DNA of 64,000 nt from Labia minor (taxonomy: Eukaryota > Arthropoda > Insecta > Dermaptera > Spongiphoridae), in assembly GCA_963082975.1 (NCBI GenBank), contig OY720350.1, positions 8,327,488 through 8,391,487 on the forward strand, written 5' to 3'. A program made the translations under genes and the position numbers. This document shows positions 11,511 to 24,504 of this stretch, in pieces (within the stretch, counting starts at the first letter, position 1; every line of letters begins with the position of its first letter). The notes below the pieces were generated by a model. The model worked only from the letters and a program-made list of their open reading frames with translations. It was not told the origin of the DNA and ran no database searches.

Positions 11511-12568
11511 GTATATTTAATCAATCTAATAGAATGATCTTTAAATAGTGACGCATAATAAAGAAATGGAATTGAGAAAGAAAGAGAGAGAGAGAGAGAG
11601 AGGGTTTGAAGGAGGGGAGAGATTTTCTTATCAATAGTTTTGCAATTAATGACTACCACATGATCATGATTAAATCATTAAATTTAAACTGAATATATTT
11701 TATGAATTTCTGTTGTTTCAGCAAATTAAAAAAAAATAAAGGTATTCGTGCGATATCATATCAAATGATTAGGATTTTAGAAATATGTATCTCTCTCTCT
11801 CTCTCTCTATTTTATAAAAACCTATAAATATAAAAGCGGAATCATGAACAATGCATCTTGATAAGGATTATCGCTCTTTTGAATATAGGCAGGAAGTGAT
11901 GACATCAACTATACTATTGATATTACCCTTGTCATTTATTTTTATTTAATTTAAATTTATTTTATTCAAAAAAAAAAAACTGATGCAAGTTACCCATTAG
12001 ACTAGTTTAATATATAAAAAAAAATACAAATGAATTTAATTAAAAATAAAAAAATATTTTTTAGATTAAAATTTGTATTTTGGAATTTAGATTTATAATA
12101 AAAATAAAACTTTATTAATTATTTTGTTTATTTTTGGAAAGTGAATGTTTTTATTTATTCTTTACATTTCATTTAATTTAATAATAAAAAAATAAACATT
12201 ATGCATGCTAAATTAAAAGGAAATGTATTATAAATTTGTAAGTGAGAGGTCCGACCTATTTACTCGGTCTGCATGCTTTAATTCTTTCTCTATTGTCTTT
12301 CACTTAAATATATATATATATATCTTCACCTCTTAACTTGATTGTTTTTTAATAAGAAAATTGAGAATCTTGATGAAAAATAATCATCGGAAATATGCAA
12401 ATCATTTTTTTTTTTTTTGAAGACCTCGACTACATTTTTCCACTTTTCTGATTCCTTACTTAACCTTTCTTTCAATGTCTTAGGAAAGTTTTATTTATTT
12501 ATATACTTTTTCCGTAAAAATTAATGTTGTTTATCAAAAATAGTTAGGTATCGACCTTTATTCTGAGA
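11253..12568. other. AT-rich DNA with AT, GA and CT microsatellites
   Basis: This stretch holds (TA)n at about 11475-11507, (GA)n at about 11582-11602, (CT)n at about 11791-11808 and (AT)n at about 12309-12322. No gene is seen. Confidence 0.5.
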
Positions 12569-12705
12569 ATCTTTTTTTTTTTTTGGCGAATACCCAAAAA
12601 GATCGAATGGCTGCACTGCAGCGCTCCGGTGATCGATCCAGGAGGGAATTCCCCTTTTGGGATGAGGATTGGCGAATAGAATAGTCCCCGAGCCCTTTTT
12701 ATACC
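12569..12705 (-). repeat. GC-rich retroposed fragment with poly(A)-like tail
   Basis: A GC-rich patch of about 120 bp ends on the minus strand in GGTATTCGCC followed directly by about 13 A (12569-12582 region). That arrangement is typical of a SINE or short retrocopy inserted on the minus strand. It contains the palindromic GCTGCACTGCAGC and a GGTGATCGATCC segment. No second copy was noticed, so its class is unknown. Confidence 0.35.
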
Positions 12706-13508
12706 CACCTGCTCACAAATTGAGTACCAATTAACATTTCCTATGTATTGTGATGAAAAGAAAAAAAGGTAAAATTAAAATACAACAGTTATCGTAAATG
12801 TCAAGAAAAGTTAAAAATTTATTTGATGTATTTTGATAATAAATAACATGATATAATTCGGTATAGATGTAAAGGTATATTTTTATATATATATATATTT
12901 TCAAGCGTTTAGATTGTAATTTGTTTCTTGGTTTTATAGTCTAAACAGGAAATAGCAAGGGGTTGGCTTTTAACAGTCTTGAATCACATCAAAATGAAGT
13001 TGAAAGTAGGAACATTACAAATAAACGTCACAAACAAAAGGCTCATAAAATGGAAAGGTTGTGGAATGTTTTTGACGTTGATTTCTTTAAATGACAATAT
13101 AGAGGAAGAAAAACTTCTTCGAGATATGTTTTATTTAACTAGATAAGTTGAAATACAAATCAATAATTCAATGATAATCTGCAGTATAATGTTGCATTTT
13201 TATGTTTAGTTTTTATTTTCAAGTAGAAAATAATTTAAACAGTAATAGAATAGTCAGTTTCTGTTAAATAACATAAAATATTATATATTATTATAAAAAA
13301 ATGTGAATGAATATATATATTTTCATTAAATTATCTAATGAGCTATCCTAATAAAAACGATGTTCATCATTTTTTGAAAGACACCAATATTAGAATCAAT
13401 TTCTATTATTATTAAATTTTTTTTTTTTTGACTTTTTCGGAATAATTCTCCATTTAGCCAGCTTTCTCAGAATTGTTTATTGTTTATTATTTTTTTATTT
13501 TTATTTAT
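12706..13508. other. AT-rich intergenic DNA
   Basis: No gene or repeat recognised. Confidence 0.4.
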
Positions 13509-13597
13509 ATATCGATGCACAAGGTGAGATTCGATCCCACGAACTCGAGTCGGCGGACAGGTCACTATAACCGCGCGGCTATACTCCCGGTCTATTA
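13509..13597 (-). repeat. tRNA-derived SINE-like repeat, family 2, copy 1
   Basis: On the minus strand it has TATAGCCGCGCGGTTATAG (A-box-like) and, about 35 nt on, GTGGGATCGAATCTCAC (B-box/T-arm-like). CCGCCGACTCGAGTTCG lies between them, followed by TTGTGCATCGATATAT and an AT-rich tail. The same head occurs at 30368-30430 on the plus strand. The T-loop reads ATCGAAT rather than TTCGAAT and the acceptor stem is not intact, so it is a relic and not a tRNA gene. Confidence 0.6.
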
Positions 13598-15207
13598 TTA
13601 AAGTTTGGAGTATAAAAAAATACCTAAATATTTTAATATCTTATCCTAATAAATAAATAAAAATATATTTACTTATATTCTCTGAAGTTTAAAATTTATA
13701 TAGTCGTATGTTTAATACCATCGCTCATTTTTTTTTAAAAATTATTTATTATATTAAATTTAAAATGATAAAATTAAAATAAATATTAAAATTTAAAAAT
13801 TAATCGAAAATATGATCTAATAATTTCATTAAATTAATTAATTGAAGCATTTAAAATGAAATTAAAATTTTATTTTCTTTTTAACTATTTTTTAAAAATT
13901 ATTTTAGTAAATTTTATAATTATAAGTAATTAGGGGTATTAACGTAATATTAGAATTGAATTTGAATTTTTTCTAATTACAATCTTTAGATAAAATTACA
14001 GATAGGTATGTACCATATGTTATATATAAATAGATATTTTGAAAAAGCGTAGCGAGCACTAGTCCAATTTCTTAAATTTATAATTATTATATATAATATC
14101 ATTGTTTTTTATTTTAATATATTAAAGAAATAAAATTAAAATCATAAAAGGAAATAGAGTAAGATCCAAATAGAGAAATTAGTAGATTTAATATAAAGAA
14201 TGAATTTGTTGCTATTTCATCAATATGAATAAAATTCTTCATATTTGATTTATATTTAATAATAAAAATATTTATCGATTCGCTATTATGAAATTCTATT
14301 CAACATTCAATTATAATATAATCATTATATATTACTTAAGTAGCAAATCAATAAATATTTTTTTTTGAAATTTTTTAGAGCTATTTATTTATTTATTTAT
14401 AGTGTGTGGAATTCATGAAAGACACTCAAACGCTAAAAATTTAAATAAGTCAGTTTTTTGACAATTTTTTTTTTTTTTGTATTAATACTCTTTGCAATGA
14501 TTAAAATTCAATTGATCCATTGATAACCATTTTTAATCAAACTTTTTTTATGTTATTCTTTATTTAGAACAAATATGAGAAAAAAAACAGTTCAAAAGTT
14601 TGGTATCTCTAAATAATTATAGATGAATGATTAATTGACAAGTTAATTAAGCGAATTCCAGACAAGAGATGTTCATAATTAGATTAATATTGTAAAATGA
14701 TTGATAGTTTTTTATTTTTTTATTTTCTTTAAAGTCCATTAGATACTTATTAATAGGAGAAGAGAAATTACGTAGCAAGAGGCCAGGGGAAGAAGAAATT
14801 AATCGATTATGAGCTAATATCATTTGAAATTAGCTATGAAAATAAAAATAATAGATAATTTGTAAATGTACTAATATTCAAAGTATTCTTTTTGTGACAT
14901 ATTATTTGATTTAGTCAAATTATAATCGATATAATGCCAAATTATTTATATGAAGGGATTTAATGAATTATATTATAAATGAAATAAATATTTATTTTGT
15001 TGCTAGGTTATTGTAAATAAATAAATTAGACTAAAAATAACATTATAGTTCAATTAATATAAATAAATATTTTATATTATACATGCACAAATCATTAAAA
15101 AAAAAGAAGAGATTTTGTATTTTTAATTTCAAAAATAACAAAGGCATTAAATTGAAATAAATATAATAAAAGTAAGACTTACTTGAAAAGTATGAAATCT
15201 TATTTTC
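13598..15207. other. AT-rich intergenic DNA
   Basis: A long, very AT-rich stretch with poly-T runs. No gene is recognised. Confidence 0.45.
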
Positions 15208-15849
15208 TTAACCCATCAAGCCGGGAACCCGAGTACGTACTCGCGCGACAAAATCTATCGTAACGGCGGAACCCCGAGTACGTAGTCAACGGCTTCCAGC
15301 GTTTATATAAAGATGCATTTCTCTGCCATTTCTCGATCAATTTTGAAAATTTTTACACTTTTTAAAACTACAATAATTACACTTTCTGTTTTTTCCACTT
15401 TTTTTATTGTTTTTTTCGAACACATGTTTTTTCAAAGAAGAAAAAACTTTTTCGAGTCTTCAAAACTCAATTTCTAGCTAAGGTGATTAAATTTTTTGTA
15501 TACAAAGAAAAACATCTTCCCTTGACATCTCTTGAAAATTTCACAAATTTATATTGAGTAGTTTATGAGATATTAATTATTTTAAGCATGCTTTGAATCC
15601 GGTTTTTTCAAAATTACTCACATTTATCACACAGAACTCAATTTCTAGGTAAGCTAAGCTGATTAAATTTTTTGTATACAAAGAAATATCTTCCCTTGAT
15701 ATCTCTTGAAAATTTCACAAATTTATATTGATTAGTTTATGAGATATTAATTATTTTCGGTACGAGTGCAAGAAAGTGCATTTTTCGCTCATTTAATTCC
15801 CGCCCGAGCGCTGGCATAGGAAAATTTAATTTCCGGGTTGAGGGGTTAA
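15208..15849. mobile_element. piggyBac-like MITE with an internal tandem duplication
   Basis: TTAA at 15208-15211 is followed by CCCATCAAGCCGGGAA. The right end TTCCGGGTTGAGGGG runs into TTAA at 15846-15849. TTAA target duplications with CCC-starting inverted ends are the hallmark of piggyBac-type elements. GC-rich ends carry a repeated CGAGTACGTA motif near the left. The middle holds two copies (about 15463-15584 and 15630-15757) of a block starting ACTCAATTTCTAG and ending GAGATATTAATTATTTT, offset by about 170 bp. No transposase is present, so the element is non-autonomous. Confidence 0.75.
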
Positions 15850-15974
15850 AAGAATAAAATTGTTTATATATAGAAACTTAAATGAAAATAAATTACGTCT
15901 ATGCTCAAAGAAAATAATATAATGTATAAAAGTATAAAAAATAAAATTGTACTATGCAATTGTAAAATATTATT

Positions 15975-16378
15975 ATGGGAGATGAGAGTAGATTCAGAGT
16001 ATTTGAGATTAGGATTGTTCGCAGCATTTATGGGCCAAAGAAAGATGAGGTCACCGTGGAATGGCGGATATCACATAAAGAGGAATTGCATGACCTCTAA
16101 GCATCTCAAGGCATAATTAGGATTATAAAATCTAGAAGGCTGTGATGGGCAAAGCAGGGCAGAGAGGAATGGCGAAGGGTATTTTTGTGGGGATACCAAT
16201 TGGGAAACGCGTCCATTTGGAAGATTAAGGACGCGTTGGATGGACAATATAGGAAAGAGATTTGAGAGGGAAGAAGTTGGATGATTGTGGCTCAGGATAG
16301 GGACAGTTGGAGAAATGTGGTTGCTGCGGCCAAGAACTTTCGAGTTCCGTAGAAACCACAGAGATAGATAGATAGATA
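15975..16378 (+). pseudogene. Truncated LINE 3' end (reverse transcriptase C-terminus)
   Basis: Translated pieces in shifting frames match the C-terminal tail of non-LTR endonuclease-reverse transcriptase polyproteins. In order they are IRIVRSIYGPKKDE, EWRISHKEELHDL, IIKSRRL, TRWMDNI and, in another frame, RSWMIVAQDRDSWRNVVAAA ending at a stop at 16350-16352. In-frame stops and at least two frameshifts break it. The insert ends in (GATA)n at about 16361-16378, as expected for a retroposed 3' end with a microsatellite tail. The 5' part, including the endonuclease and RT catalytic domains, is absent. It is a typical dead-on-arrival 5' truncation; the clade cannot be fixed from this tail. Confidence 0.8.
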
Positions 16379-19300
16379 TTAAACTTTATATTAAAAAAGT
16401 AAAATAATTGTTAAAAAATATTATATACTTAATCAATGAATTTGTATTATTTTTAATATCAAATTTTATAAACACTTGATATTTTATTAAATATACTTAA
16501 AGATAATTTAACAACAACATATCCACAAATATATTCTCTTAATATTAGAAGATATGAATTCCTTTCAAACATGAATGAGATTCCATGGATATGGTGAAAC
16601 ATTTGAAGCTTTTTATATTTTGATAAATATTGATAAATTTGATAGGCTATGTTCAAATAGGGGTTGATAAAATTCTTGTGATTAATATGATACAGTCAAT
16701 TTTAAAGTGTTCTATTTATGTATATAATATAAAATATACTATATATAATAATACTATATTAAATAATTTAATTTGAAATTATAAGTAAATATTTAAAACT
16801 ATAGCATCATTTTCAAAAATCATTTTTGGTTTTCAGGATATAATAATGTTAAATTTTGCAATTAATATTAAATAAAAATTGAAAAGGCCCCTGAAAGGAA
16901 TTTAAAAATAGTTTGAATTCTATCTCCATTCAAGATTTCTTCGATATATTTTTGTGATTAAATGGTACCCTAATCAATCAATTAATATTAAAATAAAATA
17001 TAAATATGGCAATTAATCTTTCTATCAATATTGATTTAATAGTATTATCATAATAGTTTGTTTTCTAATTTTAAATTGAAAATAATTTACATTTGAGATG
17101 ATAAAGAAATTTTTTTTTCGTGAAAATTATATGGAATACCAAGATTTTTTATTAGAAAAAAAAAATTCTCCCATCTTGTTCAATTTAATGTAAAGATATT
17201 AATAATTTATGGATAATTAAACATTATACAAGAGCAATTAAAAACAAAAATCTTGGACCGTAAATGCAATTTTCACTTGCAAGTGAGAATATATTTTCAA
17301 GTAAATAAATACTATATATATAAAACATGAAAATGTAATTTAATTAACAAACTTATAATAATTGAACCTCGATATATTTAATATTCTTTTTATCTTATTA
17401 AAAAAAAAATCTTAATATTTTCTCTTTAAAAAAAGTTTCACTTAAATTGAAATTGACTGTAATTATACTGTATTTTAGATTAATTATTCAATCACATTTA
17501 ACATTATGAAATAATAAACAATTCAATTTTTATATATATATATATTATAATTAATATAAGTATATATATATTAAATATTATATATACTTATTTCATCCAT
17601 ATTTGAAAGAAATAATTTTTTTAAAAACAACGATTGATTTTTTTTTTTAATTTTACATAATTATATTTACTTACTAATTATTTTTACAGAAAGATTATTA
17701 ACTAGAGGTCAATGTATAATAAATATTTGTAATGACGATGACTACAGGGTGGAAAATGATCAATAATTAATCTTGTAAAAAGTAAATGGAAAGGGATTTA
17801 CCGTTAAGAAAAAACTTAAAACGATTAAATTAATAATAATAATAATAATAATAATAGGTATAAGTAATTAAGTTATCATTTCATTCCGTGATTAATTAAT
17901 TATTCGCTAGCCATTTTAAAAGCTAATGCTAATTAATGATACTAATTTATTATTATATTATTTTTTTAAAAACCATCTTAAGACTGAAGTTTGATAGTTG
18001 ACTCAACTACAAGTCTAACACTGATTAATTATAATATTTAAAATATAATTCGAAAATAGAAATAGATGTTTATGTATTTCTTTCTATATATTTGCGTAAT
18101 AATTGTGGATTGTGTGATTTATTTTTCTTAAAAAAAAAAAAGATGATAGAAACTTGAATATAGCGACATTTATCAATGAAATGTTTGTACGAAAGATGTC
18201 AGGATGTGCATGATGCCCTTTGTAAAACCTACAGACGATGTAATAGGAAAAAAAAGTCTTTTGTCGATTTATACATTAAATAGAATTGATAACATCGTAA
18301 CCGATTGTATCTCAATACACTGGTGGTCAACTTCATTTCATTTAATTGAAATATAGAATCTTTGAAACAGAATTGATTTTATCTTAAAATGTATAATAAT
18401 AAAATTAAAAGATTCTGAAATCTCATGAATTATCAATAAACAAATAATGTTAAAACAATAATTTTCTTATACTGAAAAACTTGCAATAAAAAATTTGTAT
18501 AATAATATATTAACAAGATTTTGATAATATAAAAGTTGGGAAGATGGCAAAGTAGGCAAAATACGATACGCGAGATGGCAGCACAAGATAAATAATATAG
18601 TAAAAAGGTAAAGTAAGAAATTAACTTCATATCAAAATTATACTTATATGAAATTAAATTTATTAAAATTAATAAAAAAAAGATAAATAAAATTAATAAA
18701 ATATAAGGTCAAATAAGAATAAAAATACCAATAAAATAAACAATATAATACAATTTAATAAATGAAAAGGGAAAATTTTATATAATATGATTTTTGATTT
18801 ATAATCAAAATAATAATGTAAATGAAAATGATCAAAAATATGTTGATAAAAGCCGCCAAGTAAATTAAATTAAATTAAATACAGGTAGATCAATAACTAG
18901 TAAAGAAGTTGGCCGCATAAGCGCTAGCGTGGGTGTTTCTTGGATGTTAGCGACACCGTCGGAATTAAGAGAAACTATATAATCATAAAATGAGTTCCTT
19001 TTTCAAATATTAATCCTTTTATATAAACATATATGTTTTTTTCTATTTTAGAATTTATTAAAATATCAAGGAAATATTTTATTAATTTAACTCATTGAAA
19101 TATTTACTTTGTATTTGATCAAATAGTAAATTTCTAGTTTGTATTATTTTTTAATTTAAGTAAAAAAGTTAAAAATAAAATTGAAAATTAAAGATATTCA
19201 AGATATTTACCACCTTCTTCATTTTTTTGTTATAACCATCATAGGTATATTTAATTCATCAATATATTCATGAAGAAATGAAACTCACCTGAAACAAAAA

Positions 19301-19638
19301 AAAAAAACTTAAATTAATAAAATACGAAATTTTTGCTTATAATTGTTAATAAACTAAATTGAGCTTTAATAAAATTTCCATTTGAAATGATTGATTAAAA
19401 CATGGAAATTTTTTAAAAATAAACTTTTTATTTGATAAATCGATTTCTGTTTTTCCATTACGAAATTGAATATTGTTAAAATTGGCTTTTCCTATATTTA
19501 AAAGTTGTTCATATATTATTCATGAAATTTATAATATAAAACTTTCAGTGAATTTAAAGTTTTATTTTATATATTGTGATATCAATTTAATCTAGTATAT
19601 AACATACTCTTATATATCCCAATACACAAATATATAAA
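16379..19638. other. AT-rich intergenic DNA
   Basis: About 3.2 kb with no supported gene. It holds (ATA)n at about 17833-17858 and AT tracts near 17530-17590. A small GC-richer patch lies at about 18905-18970 (AGTTGGCCGCATAAGCGCTA) that I do not recognise. The short frames here are hydrophobic AT-biased chance ORFs. Confidence 0.5.
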
Positions 19639-19640
19639 TA

Positions 19641-20047
19641 CGAGGGTGGGGTGAAAAAACGATGTTTTTAAAAAAAAAATTTGCTATATTTTTCAACATA
19701 ATATCCATCAACACTGATACATTTCTCATAACGGTGTTCCAATTAATTAATTAAATAAATTTAATTTTAACTTAAGTCTTATCAACAGTTATGAATCGAA
19801 TAGTTTGGATTACGCCTACAGTGCCAAATTGTCGGTAGAAATGGTATTTCGAAGCAGTTTTTGGTCTAATGTTAGCAAACTCGGCACCCACACAGCTTTC
19901 CATATTCAAATGGTTGTGCAAAATATTTCGCACACGTTCAGCTAACATCGTACAGGTCTCAGCTATCTTGAATGTTGAAAAATAAAGCAAAAAAAAAAAA
20001 CACATCATTTTTCTTGGTCAGGCCGGAAACTTTTCACCCCACCCTCG
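19641..20047 (-). mobile_element. Deletion-derived mariner MITE, copy 2 (best preserved)
   Basis: TA at 19639-19640 is followed by CGAGGGTGGGGTGAAAA. The right end TTTTCACCCCACCCTCG is followed by TA at 20048-20049. The TIRs are perfect over about 17 bp and flanked by the TA duplication expected of mariner. On the minus strand a frame includes AERVRNILHNHLNM (second helix-turn-helix region) and, about 45 codons on, IRFITVDKT, matching the segment around the first catalytic Asp. The element then skips to its 3' end, so most of the catalytic core is missing. It is followed by a (TA)(TG) microsatellite. Confidence 0.85.
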
Positions 20048-20049
<2 letters not shown>

Positions 20050-20089
<40 letters not shown>

Positions 20090-21905
20090 AAAAGGGGAAA
20101 AGCTTTATAAAATAAAACTATTTTCATTTTCGTTAAATCCTTATATAAACCACGTATACATTGTAGGCAAATTAAATGAACTGTTGTATTCTTCAAAGAT
20201 ATAAATTTTTACTTTTAATTTATGTTTTCGAGTCTCGTTAATCATTTATATTTATATTTCTTGTGTGAATAAATTATTTCCTATAGCTAGATTTTATTAT
20301 GAAAATTAATAAATAATTATTTTATATTTTCTACTTTAAATTCCCATATATATGTGGTACAGATCTTATAAATATAATCAATAATTGATTATAAAATATT
20401 TGCTTCGATGGTCCTAAAACTATAGTCTTTATTAATTATAGTTTTATTAAATATATATATATATATATATATAAATTTAGATTATTTAATTATATATTTT
20501 AATAATAAATTCCAAAAATTCCGGTAGATAGCAGTACTAAGCAATAACAAAATTGTTGACCATGAGCGGAACACAAATAGTTTTTATAAAAATTAAAAAA
20601 TATAATTTAAAAATAAATTATAGTTATTACATTTTACTAATGATTTATAAAATTAAGATAGAAAAATAAAAATAATGGAGTTTTCAAATCTAAAAATTAA
20701 GCTCTGGTTATTAATTATTAATTTATATCAGAGATGGGTAAGGAAGTGATAAACGAGACCCGAATTCTGATGAATCTACCTCGACTAGAAAAATTGAGTA
20801 AATATTGTATTTTAATATTTATATATATTCATTCAAATGACAGAAGTAAAGAAATAATGCATTTTAAATTTTTAATTAAATTACTCTTTCTATACACAAT
20901 TTTCGATAAAATAAAAAGTTTTTTTAATTGCATTTATTTTTTAATGATATTGTTTTAAGATGCCAGATGTATATGGTAGATGTATGGATAAGAATTAAGT
21001 AAATATTTTAAAGATTTTTTAAAGTACTTTTAGGTGTGGTTATCAAATTTAAATTCCATTCTTATCTTTTGTGGTAAATGAGCTGGCAAGTCTTTTTTGA
21101 AGATGAAAATTACTTGAAAAGAATGTTTAACCCCGTCCGATTTACATAGATTGCTCAGGTCGTTGTCATTCGAACTTTAAAAAGAATCCACATTACACGA
21201 TGACATTAAAAAACCCCACCTTATATTAGCTACCATAATATGTAATAAACATTAACAATAACAAATCCGCTATGCAAATTTATGATTAGCGATTCAAAAT
21301 AAAAATAAAAAAATGAAACATGTATTATTAAGTGTGATGATTATTGTAATTATTTAGGGATCGTTCAATTACATTGTAAAAAACCTTTTAAAAAAAAATA
21401 TTTGAACGACTCTCTTCTATACAACACGATATACTGTAACAGTTTCGTTCTAACACGATAAGAAAATTGAAAAAAAAAGGTTTTGAAAATAAAATATATT
21501 AAATTCTTCTCCAAAAGAATCCTACATAATTATATGTAAACAAAACAAAAATTATTCTATGGTAATTTTATAAAGCAAACAAAAACAAAAAAGAAAATAT
21601 TTTATATTTTAATTAAGAATAAAATAATTTTATTATTGAACACAAGTCCTTACACATATTTGATTAAATAATTTTAAAATTTTAAATTCGTCATTGAAAT
21701 GTAAATTCTCTTTTATTTGATAATTTCATTGTTCTTTTTTCAAAATATATTTATTTCATCATACTTTTGAATTTTTATTTAATGCGTATATGTATATATA
21801 TATGGCAAATCTAAAAAAACAATATATACATATATATATATTGGAGTTATTTTTAAACATATCAAGAATAGTTTTTAAAAAAATATTATAAAAATAAAAA
21901 AAGAA
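20050..21905. other. AT-rich DNA with TA/TG microsatellite
   Basis: (TA)n(TG)n lies at about 20048-20090 and (AT)n at about 20451-20473. A patch at about 21125-21225 (AACCCCGTCCGATTTACATA) is unusual in composition but unassigned. No gene is seen. Confidence 0.45.
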
Positions 21906-21913
21906 CACTATAT

Positions 21914-22334
21914 CTGGGATGTCAAACTCGCGACCCGCGCCAAAAATAAATAAGTTGACCTGTGGCCAGGCGCATAACCGACCGACGGTTTAAAGTAAAT
22001 TAATTTCCAGCTACAGAAACAATTTCAAATAAATTAAATGTATCTATTAATGCAATAAACAAACAGATGTGGATATAACATAAATATTTTTAATTTTATT
22101 TTATTTATAATATATAAGGAGGAGCTGGCTGTGACGTCATGAAGGACTGGGTGACGTCATATAATTTTAAATTAAGAAAAAACTAATGAAGATGATTCTG
22201 TTAAGAAAATGCTAAAATGTTTTTCGCGACCAGAATTTTAAACATTTCCGACTATTATTTGAAATAAATTTTTTTGCGGCCCGCCTAACCTTGTTTGTTT
22301 GGCCCAAAGTGTACCTATGAGTTTGACATCCCTG
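21914..22334. mobile_element. hAT-like MITE (GGGATGTCAAACTC ends) split by repeat B
   Basis: The left end CTGGGATGTCAAACTCGCG and the right end GAGTTTGACATCCCTG are inverted repeats. They are flanked by CACTATAT (21906-21913) and CATTATAT (22335-22342), an 8-bp duplication with one mismatch, as expected of hAT. The right half contains the AACATTTCCGACT core shared with the other hAT MITEs here and GCGGCCCGCC. A copy of repeat B is inserted in the left half, so this element is the older of the two. Confidence 0.8.
21950..22187 (+). repeat. Repeat B, copy 1 (5' part), inside a hAT MITE
   Basis: It begins AAATAAGTTGACCTGTGGCC, then ACCGACCGACGGTTT, AATTTCCAGCTACAGAAACA and two TGACGTCA palindromes at 22132-22139 and 22152-22159, and ends near AAGAAAAAACTAAT. 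The 3' half seen in the 51.4-kb copy is absent. Confidence 0.85.
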
Positions 22335-22342
22335 CATTATAT

Positions 22343-22991
22343 GAATAATAATAATAATAATAATAATAATAGAGGACGAAGTACTAGAAAAGATAATGTT
22401 TTTTATTTAAAGTGAAAAGTGGTATTTGAGTGATTTATATAAAATTTATTAATAGAAACAAAACAAATTTTAATTTATTTAGGGTTTAATTAGTCTTGTG
22501 GAATATTATAATAATATAATATATTTATTAAAAAAAAAAAAGTTTTGTGAATTGTATTTGCATATTTGAATATCCTAAAAAGCACTTCTACTGGAGGTAT
22601 ATTTCGAGTTTGACAAGCCATATAAGGGAACACGACTCGTAACACAATCTTAGATCTTGTCAGAATGATCCAACCAATGGAAAAGTTAAATAAAAATGGA
22701 AAATCCAAGAGAGAGAAATAAATACTCCATGTGTGGTGGAGAAAATATGCAGATAATGTCTTTCACTGGAAGATGGATAAATAAGGTAGGAGTCATTTAT
22801 TACGTGTTCCATGATTCCAAATTAATTAAGTAATGATAAAAATATAATTATTATCATTTATAATCTGAATTGAAAAAATTTGATTAGTTTAAAATTGTAG
22901 TATTAATCATTTTTTTTTCAATCATATGAAGTTATTATATTCCTCAATTGGAATCATTCACACCACAAATTGAATTGACGTATTAATAATA
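22343..22991. other. AT-rich DNA with (AAT)n
   Basis: (AAT)n lies at about 22346-22370. A 72-codon minus-strand frame at 22490-22708 has somewhat balanced composition but no recognisable domain or splice context, so I do not call it a gene. Confidence 0.4.
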
Positions 22992-23592
22992 AGCTGGAGT
23001 GACTCCACTCGACTATCGTACAAATTTGAATTGGATTAAATAACATATATTATATGTATTAAATTTATTTATAAATTAAAATTAATAAATAATATTTATT
23101 AAAACAACACATGTTTGGCTCTTTGTTGATGGCACCACGTCACGTGTTGGCGCGTGATTTGCAGTGTTAAAAAATTAATTTCAGTACTTTCAGCGATTCA
23201 ATCAAGCTGAAAATCTATATATAGCAGTTTTATACAATTTTTAATCATATGAAAAACTTTCAAATATAATATCTTTATTTTTACGGTGACTTTAGAGGAA
23301 AAAAAATCAAAACATTGTAGGTAATGGTTGAGCTAAATTTCTCAAAAGTCGGTTGACAACTACGAATTTTGAATAATATGCCCATATACCAAATTTCATA
23401 TTTCTAGCTCAAACCGTTTTTGCGTAATCTTGTCTACAAACATACACACATACACACATACACACACACACAGACATTTTTCTTAACCTTACTGAAAATG
23501 ATTCAGGAACCTTTAAAACGTAGAAAAACATCAAAATCTCGACATCGAAAATTTTTGTGATCGCAATATTATCTCTGGCGAGAGAGTAAAAA
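22992..23592 (+). repeat. Repeat A, copy 4 (full length)
   Basis: It starts AGCTGGAGTGACTCCACTCG (one change in the family's TGTCTCCA) and ends TCTCTGGCGAGAGAGTAAAA. It has the CACGTCACGTGTTGGCGCGTG block and a long CATACACACATACACACA tract near 23445-23473. Confidence 0.9.
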
Positions 23593-23955
23593 ATGGATTA
23601 AATTTGACCTAAATCGAATAATTGTAGCTCATCTTGTTGACACATTTTGATATCTAAAATTTAAAGACATTGTCAAATTGATATTTTTTTTAGATATTTT
23701 GCTAGTATGAAAATAAAATAAATCATAATGATCATAGAATCATTCATATGCAGCAAGAATAATTAAACTAGAAAATATGTTATTTTATTTAATATTTTTG
23801 AAATATATATTCCAATATAGTAAGTTAATACCTTTATGATTGAGGACAATGTTATAAATATAAACTTTTAATTGGGTTTTCATCAAGAAAATAAAAAAAA
23901 AGAGATTAAAAAAAAACCGGAATTAGTTTGTGATTTTTCTTTGTAAATTCTTAAA
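23593..23955. other. AT-rich intergenic DNA
   Basis: Nothing recognised. Confidence 0.4.
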
Positions 23956-23984
23956 TTGAATTCACTTAATCAATTATCACCAGA

Positions 23985-24330
23985 TAAATTGCATCGATGC
24001 AGAACCAAACTGAATAGACAAATTCCGTCTAAAAGGATAATTGAATTAAAGCTGGGACGCAATGGCCGTTACCTCCCTACCCTGCATCTTCATTCAACGA
24101 TCCATGATTCTGCGAAAATCCTGTATCTTCTAAAAATTCCACGTGCATCCACGTGACAACCTCCCCCCCACTCCACTTCTCCAACATTGCTGGCATCCCG
24201 CGTTTGCTATATCCTTGATCTACCATTTTAGGAAGTCGGCAAATTGGATGAATCACAGACAAGTTCATTTCCGATTAGAATTACAGAGCAAGTTACAATG
24301 CCAAGTTTATGAAGCAATCAATTAATCCGA
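23985..24330. other. GC-richer unique island, possible exon or UTR
   Basis: About 340 bp of near-balanced base composition sit in otherwise AT-rich DNA, with no matching copy noticed in the window. Open frames of about 60 codons exist on both strands (plus 23956-24156 and 24143-24325; minus 24077-24268). They overlap, and none shows a recognisable domain or a clear start with splice signals. It could be an exon, a UTR, a non-coding RNA or a single-copy transposon fragment. I cannot choose between these. Confidence 0.3.
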
Positions 24331-24504
24331 AGAACAAAGGAATTAAAAAGACCCTTTGCAGGACAACTTGTCTCACAAATGAGATACTTTGTTTAAAAAG
24401 GACACCAAATTTTAGAGACTCCTCCTTATTCATCCTGCTTGAAGATGGAAAAAATTAAAATTATACTCTTAAGATTCAAATGTTAGAAATACCAAAAATT
24501 TTTT

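Noticed and set aside
20005-20196. Minus-strand frame with HTHTHTHT and YIYIYI repeats
   Set aside because: It is a translation of a (TG)(TA) microsatellite next to a mariner MITE.
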